Assembly (NCBI GenBank): GCA_000504425.1
Contig: KI632513.1
Location: 2,506,119-2,570,118, forward strand
Reading direction: 5' to 3'
Source: Rhodopseudomonas palustris JSC-3b
GTDB taxonomy: Bacteria; Pseudomonadota; Alphaproteobacteria; Rhizobiales; Xanthobacteraceae
DNA length: 64,000 nt
Made by a program: the position numbers and the translations under genes. The stretch's first letter is position 1; every line of letters starts with the position of its first letter. Shown here piece after piece: positions 56,093 through 64,000 of the stretch. The notes below the pieces were generated by a model. That model was given only the letters and a program-made list of their open reading frames with translations. It was not told the origin of the DNA and searched no databases.

Positions 56093-56905
56093 CTACCGGA
56101 TATATTGCGCAGCGCGCAGCCGATCCGCGATCGCCGCAAAAGCCTGCGCCAGCCGCTCGGCCCAGCGCTGCTGACCGTCCGGCTCGGCGATCTGATCCTG
56201 GCGGATTTCGATGCCGGTGCTGATCAGGCCGCGCGACTCGCCATGCACCGGAATGGTGTAATCGGTGAGATCGCTGACGCCGTAAGGCTGATTATCGCCA
56301 ACCACCAAGGTGCCGTCGGCGCGCAATTGTTCAAGCAATAGCGGCGGCAACACGGTGTCGCGGTGATAGAGCGCGCCGACATGCCAGGGCCGCGCTACGC
56401 CGGCATAGACCGGGGTAAAGCTGTGCAGCGCCACCAGCACGGTCGGCTGCGATGCCGCCAGCCGCTGCTCGATCGCGGCAGCAATACGCTGATGATAAGG
56501 CTCGAAGATCAGCTTGCGGCGTGCCTCGGCCTGCTGCGGCGACAGATTGAGATTGCCGCGCACTTCGGTCGCTTCGCTCAAGACCGGGATCGAACTCGCG
56601 ACTTGCGGCGGCCGGTTGCAGTCGATCACCAGCCGCGAATAGCGCTGCGCGATCAGCTGCGCATCGAGCAGCTCGGATAGCCGCTCGGCAACCCCGGCAA
56701 TGCCGATGTCAAAGGCGATGTGGCGCTGCAATTCGCTATCGGGCAAGCCGAGATCGGCGAGTTGCGGCGGGATCAGCCGGCCATAATGATCGCACACCAA
56801 CAGGAATGGCGAACGGCCCGCGGCATTGCGCTCGATCACCGGCGGCAGCGCCGGATCAAGCTGCAACGGCAGGGCAGCAACCAGGTCGTCAACAGTCTCG
56901 CTCAT
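56093..56905 (-). CDS. N-formylglutamate amidohydrolase-like protein
   Basis: A 270-aa FGase-family hydrolase. The family marks are FLLVCDHYGRLIPPQL (metal histidine), DIGIAGVAERLSELL, SRLVIDCNRPP and VALHSFTPVYAG. The enzyme releases formate from N-formyl amino acids in histidine degradation, though many family members have other substrates. The ATG at 56905 is chosen; a start 12 nt upstream is possible. No hut genes are near, so the pathway link is unsure. Confidence 0.78.
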   Translation of the reverse strand: MSETVDDLVAALPLQLDPALPPVIERNAAGRSPFLLVCDHYGRLIPPQLADLGLPDSELQRHIAFDIGIAGVAERLSELLDAQLIAQRYSRLVIDCNRPPQVASSIPVLSEATEVRGNLNLSPQQAEARRKLIFEPYHQRIAAAIEQRLAASQPTVLVALHSFTPVYAGVARPWHVGALYHRDTVLPPLLLEQLRADGTLVVGDNQPYGVSDLTDYTIPVHGESRGLISTGIEIRQDQIAEPDGQQRWAERLAQAFAAIADRLRAAQYIR

Positions 56906-57097
56906 CTTGGGCAACACTTCGCTTCGATTGCACAGCAGGCGTAGCGGGTCGCGCCCATGCTGTCATCCCCAACGCGGCCGAGAAGCCGCTGCTGCGCCGC
57001 GGTGTCGCGGTCGTGCAGGGCAGACTGTGCACAATCGGCAGTTGTCAAACCGGCTGCGCCGGGCCAACACCAGTGCGCGTGGTGACGGATGGGGACG

Positions 57098-57493
57098 ATG
57101 CAGGACTTGTTGTTCGTGTATGGCACGCTGATGCGCGGCTTCGATCATCCGATGGCGCGGCTGCTTGAAGACAACGCCGATTTTCTCGGCGAGGCGCAGT
57201 GCTGTGGCCAGCTCTATCTGGTGCGGCACTATCCGGGGCTGGTCGACAGCGATGAGCCCGGCGAGCGGGTGCACGGCCATCTCTACCGACTGCGCCAGCC
57301 GGCACAGCTGCTGGCGGAACTCGACGATTATGAGGGCTGCGGCGCCGATGCGCCGCCACCTGCCGAATATCGCCGCGAGCTGCGCACCATCACCGCCGCG
57401 GACGGAACCGCGCAGCAGGCTTGGGCCTATCTCTATAACTGGCCGATCGACGGCATGCCGCTGATCGCGGGCGGACGCTTCGATCTGGCGTAA
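57098..57493 (+). CDS. Gamma-glutamylcyclotransferase-like protein
   Basis: A 131-aa small AIG2/GGCT-fold protein (134 aa from 57089). The opening FVYGTLMRGFDHPM holds the substrate loop YGTL, and the catalytic glutamate lies in LAELDDYEGCG. It may cyclise gamma-glutamylamines or act on glutathione-related compounds. It is divergent from the amidohydrolase-like gene and close to the BrnT/BrnA pair at 57523. Confidence 0.78.
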   Translation: MQDLLFVYGTLMRGFDHPMARLLEDNADFLGEAQCCGQLYLVRHYPGLVDSDEPGERVHGHLYRLRQPAQLLAELDDYEGCGADAPPPAEYRRELRTITAADGTAQQAWAYLYNWPIDGMPLIAGGRFDLA

Positions 57494-57522
57494 GTGCCGC
57501 GGGCGGGCGGCCCAATGGTCGC

Positions 57523-57837
57523 TCAGGCCCGCTTTTTGGGCTTGGACATCTGCTGCACGTAAGAGCGCAGCACCGCGTTGATCCGACCCTGATAGCCGTC
57601 GCCGCCGCGCTTGAAGAAATCCAGCACGTCTTCGTCGACCCGGATTGAAATCGCCTTTTTCCTGACAGGCATCACCAGCACGGCGTCCGACCAGTCGATA
57701 TCGATCGGAGCTGCGTCGGGGTCATTCGCCACCGCCTTGGCAATATCCTCGTCCGTCAACGCATCGACGGATGCCCAGTCAGTCTTGCCCTTCCGGCGGT
57801 CGCTCCATTTCCTGACTACGATATTCTCTTTCTTCAT
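57523..57837 (-). CDS. brnA: BrnA-family antitoxin
   Basis: A 104-aa antitoxin. The ATG at 57837 follows GAGGAAAA. The DNA-binding end fits BrnA (KKAISIRVDEDVLDFFKRGG, GYQGRINAVLRSYVQQM), a ribbon-helix-helix part at the C terminus, with an acidic N terminus that wraps the toxin. It overlaps the brnT 3' end by 59 nt, the usual toxin-first order. The dimer should repress the pair at a palindrome such as 58172-58183. Confidence 0.85.
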   Translation of the reverse strand: MKKENIVVRKWSDRRKGKTDWASVDALTDEDIAKAVANDPDAAPIDIDWSDAVLVMPVRKKAISIRVDEDVLDFFKRGGDGYQGRINAVLRSYVQQMSKPKKRA

Positions 57838-58093
57838 TTTTCCTCGCGCGTCGCGCCGAGATGATCCTGATTGCGGCCGCGCGGCGTGTGAAAACCACCA
57901 CAATCAGCCTGCCCTCGGCCATACCCAGCGCAGTCCAACGCTCCTCGTTATGACGATCGGACCGCCGCAGAACGAACGGTCCATTGAAGACTTCAATAGC
58001 GTCGTCGAAGTCGATGCCGTGCTTGGCGCGATTCAAACAGTTTTTCTGCTCGTCCCACTCGAATTGATCCGGTGCGTCGAATTCCGCAGCCAC
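57779..58093 (-). CDS. brnT: BrnT-family toxin (RNase)
   Basis: A 104-aa RelE-like ribonuclease toxin. The GTG at 58093 has GGGGGAGAG just upstream; longer starts (58171, 58183) would add 30 extra residues. Family signature: FEWDEQKNCLNRAKHGIDFD, then RWTALGMAEGRLIVVVFTRR and RIISARRARKNEEREY. It is translated before BrnA. The pair stabilises the locus or answers stress. It lies next to dnaG, away from the mobile element. Confidence 0.85.
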   Translation of the reverse strand: MAAEFDAPDQFEWDEQKNCLNRAKHGIDFDDAIEVFNGPFVLRRSDRHNEERWTALGMAEGRLIVVVFTRRAAAIRIISARRARKNEEREYRSQEMERPPEGQD

Positions 58094-58171
58094 GAATCTC
58101 TCCCCCATCTCAAGAAGCAGATCTTCGAGATGCTCCACCTCCTGTCTGAACCGGCCAAATTCAGCCGACAT

Positions 58172-58183
58172 TTGTATATACAA
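58172..58183. promoter_or_regulatory. Palindromic operator candidate of brnT-brnA
   Basis: TTGTATATACAA is a perfect 12-bp palindrome in an AT-rich stretch 80 bp upstream of the brnT GTG. GTATCTAC follows as a partial second half-site. It is a likely autoregulatory site for BrnA. The assignment is inferred from position. Confidence 0.55.
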
Positions 58184-58336
58184 TCGTATCTACAACAAAA
58201 CAAGCATGGTGGTGCGTGCGCCCCTGTGAATCGCCGGGACAACTTGTTCTTTGTTCGCCATTGCTCCCAACCGCCCTATATCCATGGACGGTTGCCGCGC
58301 TGCCTGCGGCCGGAAACATTTCGAGCCCCCGCACCG

Positions 58337-60355
58337 ATGCGCTTCACGCCGCAATTTCTGGAAGAGCTGAAAGCCCGGCTGTCGGTGTCGGAAGTGGTCG
58401 GCCGCCGCGTCAAGCTCAAGAAGGCCGGGCGCGAGTGGAAGGGCCTGTCGCCGTTTCAGCAGGAAAAGACCCCGTCGTTTTTCGTCAACGACGAGAAACA
58501 GGCGTGGTTTGACTTCTCGTCCGGCAAGAACGGCTCGATCTTCGACTTCGTGATGCTCACCGAGGGCGTCGATTTTCCGGAAGCGGTCGAGCGGCTGGCG
58601 GGAATGGCCGGGCTGGCGCTGCCGGCGCCGACCCCGGATGCCGCGCGGCAGCAGCGCCATCGCAAATCGCTCTATGAGGTGATGGAGCTGGCCGCGCATT
58701 TCTTCAGCGACACGCTGGCGTCGCGGCTTGGCGCGCGGGCGCGCGGCTATCTTGCCGATCGCGCGATCTCGCCCGGCACGCAGGTCAAGTTCCGGCTCGG
58801 CTATGCGCCGGGCGAGCGCTTTGCGCTCAAAGAACATCTCGGCAAGGCCGGGGTGCCGGTGCCCGACATGATCGAGGCCGGGCTGTTGATCGCCGGCGAC
58901 GATATTCCAGTGCCCTATGATCGGTTCCGCGACCGGGTGATGTTTCCGATCACCGATGCCCGCGGCCGGGTGATCGCGTTCGGCGGCCGCGCGCTCGAAA
59001 AGGATGTGCCGGCCAAATATCTGAATTCGCCGGAAACGCCGCTGTTTCATAAGGGCGACAATCTCTACAACCTCGCCGGCGCACGCAGCGCCGCCCATCA
59101 GGGCGCGCCGCTGGTGGTGGTCGAGGGCTATATCGACGTGATCGCGATGGCCACGGTCGGCTACACCGCGACGGTGGCGCCGCTCGGCACCGCGCTCACC
59201 GAAAATCAGCTGCAACTGCTCTGGAAGATGGCCGAGGAGCCGGTGCTGTGTTTCGACGGCGACAAGGCCGGCCACAAGGCGGCGTGGCGCGCCGCCGATC
59301 TGGCGCTGCCGCATCTGTTGCCCGGCAAGAGCCTGCGCTTTGCGCTGCTGCCGGAAGGCCAGGACCCCGACGATCTCGCCCGGATCGGCGGCCGCGCCGC
59401 GGTCGATGAGGTGATCGGCGCTGCCCGGCCGCTCGCCGATGTGCTGTGGTCGCGCGAGCATGGCGCCGGCAGCTTCGCCACCCCGGAGCGGCGCGCGGCG
59501 CTGGAAGCGCGCATCAATGAGCTGACCGGCGCGATCCGCGATGAGGTGGTTCGGCGTTATTATCGCCAGGACCTCGGCGAGCGGCTGCGTCAGGCGTTCG
59601 CACCGGCGGGCGGCTTTGGCTCCGGCCGCGGCGGCTTTGCCGGGCGGGCGCGCAGCGATTCGCCGGGTGGTTTTGCGCCGCGCGGCAGTTTTCCACCGGC
59701 GGCCGGCCGGATGCCGGCCCGTCCCGGCCGCCCGGCTGCCCCCGGTTCCGCAAACTGGCTCGGCCGCCAGCCCTATCAGGTCGCGAGCCCCGACCTGGTG
59801 GCAAGCCCGATCATGCGCGGCCAGCGCACCGCGATTTCACGCCGCGAAGCGCTGATCGTGCAGAGCCTGATCAACCATCCCTGGCTGCTCAATGACCGGC
59901 TGGAGGAGATCGCCGCGCTGGAGCTGGCGCATCCTGAGGCGCACCGGCTGCGCGCGGGCATCATCGCCGCTTATGCCAATGTCCATCAGCATCATCCCGA
60001 CGATCCCGCGACCCAGAGCGAGCGACTTCGTGCCGAGTTGGTTGCCATGGGATTAACTGAGCATCTTCAACGTGTTGAGCGGGCAATCACCACCAAAGAC
60101 GTGTGGGGCGTGCAGCCCGGCGCCGCCGTGGAGGACGTGCGCGCCACCTGGCATCAGCTGGTCGCCTTGCATCGACAGTGGCACTCATTACTTAGGGAAT
60201 TGAAGGATGCCGAGCTGGCGCTGGGCGAACAGTCGAGCGACGCGAACTTTGCTTGGCTGCGGGACGTCAAGCAGCGGCTGGCCGATGTCGAGGGAACTGA
60301 AGCTTTGATTGAGGGATTCGGCGCTTCATCGGGGCGGTTGCACCGCGGCATGTGA
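58337..60355 (+). CDS. dnaG: DNA primase
   Basis: A 672-aa primase that makes RNA primers at the replication fork. The start MRFTPQFLEELKARLSVSEV is normal; a long upstream reading frame is spurious. The N-terminal region keeps the fold (GLSPFQQEKTPSFFVNDEKQ, FDFSSGKNGSIFDFVMLTEG) but lacks the CHC2 zinc-ligand cysteines and histidine. The Toprim domain is complete (VVVEGYIDVIAMATVGY; VLCFDGDKAGHKAA). A Gly/Pro/Arg-rich linker (about 425-490) precedes the helicase-binding C terminus. It is followed by rpoD, the usual dnaG-rpoD order. Confidence 0.95.
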   Translation: MRFTPQFLEELKARLSVSEVVGRRVKLKKAGREWKGLSPFQQEKTPSFFVNDEKQAWFDFSSGKNGSIFDFVMLTEGVDFPEAVERLAGMAGLALPAPTPDAARQQRHRKSLYEVMELAAHFFSDTLASRLGARARGYLADRAISPGTQVKFRLGYAPGERFALKEHLGKAGVPVPDMIEAGLLIAGDDIPVPYDRFRDRVMFPITDARGRVIAFGGRALEKDVPAKYLNSPETPLFHKGDNLYNLAGARSAAHQGAPLVVVEGYIDVIAMATVGYTATVAPLGTALTENQLQLLWKMAEEPVLCFDGDKAGHKAAWRAADLALPHLLPGKSLRFALLPEGQDPDDLARIGGRAAVDEVIGAARPLADVLWSREHGAGSFATPERRAALEARINELTGAIRDEVVRRYYRQDLGERLRQAFAPAGGFGSGRGGFAGRARSDSPGGFAPRGSFPPAAGRMPARPGRPAAPGSANWLGRQPYQVASPDLVASPIMRGQRTAISRREALIVQSLINHPWLLNDRLEEIAALELAHPEAHRLRAGIIAAYANVHQHHPDDPATQSERLRAELVAMGLTEHLQRVERAITTKDVWGVQPGAAVEDVRATWHQLVALHRQWHSLLRELKDAELALGEQSSDANFAWLRDVKQRLADVEGTEALIEGFGASSGRLHRGM

Positions 60356-60618
60356 CACAACTCGGGCGACGGCCGGTGCCGGCGCCGTGAAAAGACTCGC
60401 CAAATCCGGGATTTGGCTGCAGAAACAGGGTTAAACGAGGCTTAAACATCTGCCGGCTAAAGTGAGGTCCGGCGAGCGGCGGAATTCTCAACGTTCAGCA
60501 CCGGCGAGAGTGAGTAACGGGGTGGCGTGGCCGTGCGCCGCCCTTTCCGCGTCGAGATGGATCAGAACCGAAAGGGGGCGGCAACGTCCCCGGCGTGAGT
60601 GCGTTTCAGGAGCATTGA

Positions 60619-62745
<2,127 letters not shown>

Positions 62746-62779
62746 GCGGCGCCGCGTTCGCTCTCGACGTTCTGATAAG

Positions 62780-62810
62780 AAAAATGGCCGGGCTCGTCCC
62801 GGCCATTTTT
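62780..62810 (+). terminator. Intrinsic terminator of rpoD
   Basis: AAAAATGGCCGGG pairs with CCCGGCCATTTTT, a 13-bp stem around CTCGT. A T-run is built into the 3' arm. It sits 35 nt after the rpoD stop. Confidence 0.93.
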
Positions 62811-62876
62811 GTTGAGGTGTCGCGACAGATGAGGCGGATCAGCGCGGCGCCGGTTAAGGAAGCTTCGTCATTGCGA

Positions 62877-63307
62877 GGAGCGCAGCGACGAAGCAATCCA
62901 TCTTCATGCTTCCGCTGGATTGCTTCGCTGCGCTCGCAATGACGGGGATAGGGAGCGGCTTCAAGAAAGGCACTGCAAAGTCCTACCCGGCACCGTCCTA
63001 CCCAGCACCACGCCATCTGTTCGGCACCACCTCTGCCCCACCGTCATTGCGAGCACAGCGAAGCAATCCAGGGACGCGAACTGTGCGTCTCGGTATGGGG
63101 TGGCGGTGCCAAGCTGGATTGCTTCGTCGGCTACGCCTCCTCGCAATGACGGGGATAGGGCAAAGTCCAACTCGGCACCGTCCTATCCAGCACCGCGCCA
63201 CCTGTTCGACACCACCCACGCCCCACCGTCATTGCGAGCGCAGCGAAGCAATCCAGCTCCGAATAAAACCCCTGGATTGCTTCGTCGCTACGCTCCTCGC
63301 AATGACG
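62877..63307. repeat. Three copies of a palindromic repeat, partly in a longer tandem duplication
   Basis: Palindromes starting GTCATTGCGAG...GAAGCAATCC and ending GGATTGCTTCG...CTCGCAATGAC occur at about 62877-62946, 63043-63155 and 63228-63307. Around copies two and three, about 85 bp of the leading sequence (GGCACCGTCCTA, CAGCACC, CCCCACCGTCATT) is duplicated with several differences. The family is known as REP/BIME-like in Bradyrhizobium and Rhodopseudomonas. The region has no gene. Confidence 0.85.
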
Positions 63308-63357
63308 AGCCTTTCGTCAAGGCAACTAGCGGCGCGAGCCGTCGCAAGGCAGCCCCC

Positions 63358-63780
63358 TCACGCCTGCTGTTCGCGCACTTCTTTCGGCAGCACGTTGCGC
63401 GACAGCCAGCAGTTCAGCACCGTGGGGACGAAGCCGACCAGGCCATAGAGCACCAGCTGCTTGACGCCGGCGTCGGCGCCGCGGCCGCTATACATGAAGG
63501 CGGTGGCGGCGAATGCGATCGAGCCGCACAGCGCCATGCGCGCCGGCAGATGGAGCTGCGGGTAGTGTGACAGGATATCGTCGATCGCGGCGATCGCCAG
63601 CGACGGCAGCAGCGCGAACAAATAGCTGTACTGCATGGTCGTGACGGCGATCAGCAGAAACTTTTCAAGCTCGATCAGCGTGCCGCCGGTCCAGTAGCCG
63701 GACAGCACCGTCATGGCCAGCAGCAGCATGACGCCGCCGAGCGACGGGCCAATCAACCCATAGATCACATACCGCTTCAT
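63358..63780 (-). CDS. Small inner-membrane protein of unknown function
   Basis: A 140-aa protein with about four hydrophobic helices (IYGLIGPSLGGVMLLLAM; SYLFALLPSLAIAAI; MALCGSIAFAATAFMYS; VLYGLVGFVPTVLNCWL). GGAGGCGGT precedes the ATG at 63780. It resembles short membrane proteins conserved in Hyphomicrobiales, but no family name is certain. It diverges from the gene starting at 63914. Confidence 0.65.
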   Translation of the reverse strand: MKRYVIYGLIGPSLGGVMLLLAMTVLSGYWTGGTLIELEKFLLIAVTTMQYSYLFALLPSLAIAAIDDILSHYPQLHLPARMALCGSIAFAATAFMYSGRGADAGVKQLVLYGLVGFVPTVLNCWLSRNVLPKEVREQQA

Positions 63781-63913
63781 ACCGCCTCCGCCGCCCCAAA
63801 TTGTTTGGGGCGAAGCTTACGGCAGCTCCGGCGAAAGCGGTACGGTCTTTTTGCCCCGCCGGGCGGCCGCAGTGCTAACATCGGCGCCACCTGCCCGTCG
63901 CCGTGAGCCTGCC

Positions 63914-64000
63914 ATGCTGACCGGACATTTGCTCGACCCGCTGCCGCCCGCCGCCCGCGATGAAGTGCTGGACACGCTGTTAACCCGCGGCGCGGTGCGC
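63914..64000 (+). CDS. Start of a possible cupin-like protein (partial)
   Basis: The first 29 residues of a gene that runs off the right edge (MLTGHLLDPLPPAARDEVLD, TLLTRGAVR). The opening suggests a cupin-type protein, but too little is present to say. No ribosome site stands out (CCTGCC precedes). Confidence 0.4.
   Translation, partial: MLTGHLLDPLPPAARDEVLDTLLTRGAVR

Noticed and set aside
57611-58336. Long reading frame extending dnaG upstream
   Set aside because: It is antisense to brnT/brnA and has no ribosome site. The ATG at 58337 gives the normal primase N terminus.
58190-59461. 423-residue minus-strand frame opposite dnaG
   Set aside because: Antisense shadow of the primase gene.
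62860-63310. CRISPR-like repeat pattern near rpoD
   Set aside because: The repeats are palindromic, differently spaced and have no regular spacers, so they are REP-type elements.

Overview
The window looks like a chromosome of a Bradyrhizobium/Rhodopseudomonas-type alphaproteobacterium (order Hyphomicrobiales). The base composition is GC-rich with strong C/G third positions. It carries a flagellin-flbT pair, an S-L-M (form II) carbon-monoxide-dehydrogenase-like operon, a dnaG-rpoD core whose primase lacks zinc-ligand cysteines, a putative EcfG-type (GGAAC-N17-GTT) promoter before trehalose synthesis, and a GTCATTGCGAG...GAAGCAATCC repeat family. The genus call is an inference from gene content; no 16S gene is present.

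Layout. 1-4037 (minus) is a type I secretion pair: an adaptor running off the left edge and its ABC transporter, both with a degenerate C39-like N-terminal domain. 4314-9677 is a surface-polysaccharide block: a radical SAM protein and a glycosyltransferase on minus, then a glycosyltransferase and an O-antigen ligase/polymerase-like membrane protein on plus. 9718-13511 (minus) holds two overlapping genes for large secreted cysteine-rich proteins. 13818-20194 (plus) holds an ABC1/UbiB-like kinase, a long flagellin with internal repeats, flbT and two LuxR-type regulators. 20281-23442 holds an LssY-C-like membrane protein, an outer-membrane MetA-like protein and two small envelope proteins.

23594-38891 is an integrative mobilizable element inserted in the 3' end of a tRNA-Ser(GGA) gene. 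A 16-bp perfect direct repeat flanks it. It encodes a tyrosine integrase, MobC, a relaxase (with a second ORF hidden in another frame of its linker), a complete type I restriction-modification system (hsdR-hsdS-orf-hsdM), an Mrr-like restriction enzyme, a small operon of an HTH protein, a DUF4258-like protein and a uracil-DNA-glycosylase-like protein, and a ribbon-helix-helix protein. Between the last two lie decayed pieces of mrr and hsdR in opposite orientations. No type IV secretion genes are visible, so transfer would need a helper.

39331-43454 (minus) is otsA, otsB and an MFS transporter (trehalose and stress). 43666-45711 is a membrane chemoreceptor. 45973-49908 is coxSLM-like. 50119-51213 is a soluble chemoreceptor-like protein with its signalling hairpin at the N terminus. 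51824-57493 holds small membrane proteins, an acyl-CoA synthetase, a DUF2189-like protein, an N-formylglutamate amidohydrolase-like enzyme and a gamma-glutamylcyclotransferase-like protein. 57523-58093 is a BrnT/BrnA toxin-antitoxin pair. 58337-62745 is dnaG and rpoD. The right end has duplicated palindromic repeats, a small membrane protein and the start of one more gene.

The best candidates for something not yet described are the HTH/DUF4258/UDG-like operon at 24696-26828 with its nested palindromic operator, and the overprinted ORF inside the relaxase gene. The C39-like domain on the secretion adaptor is a third oddity.
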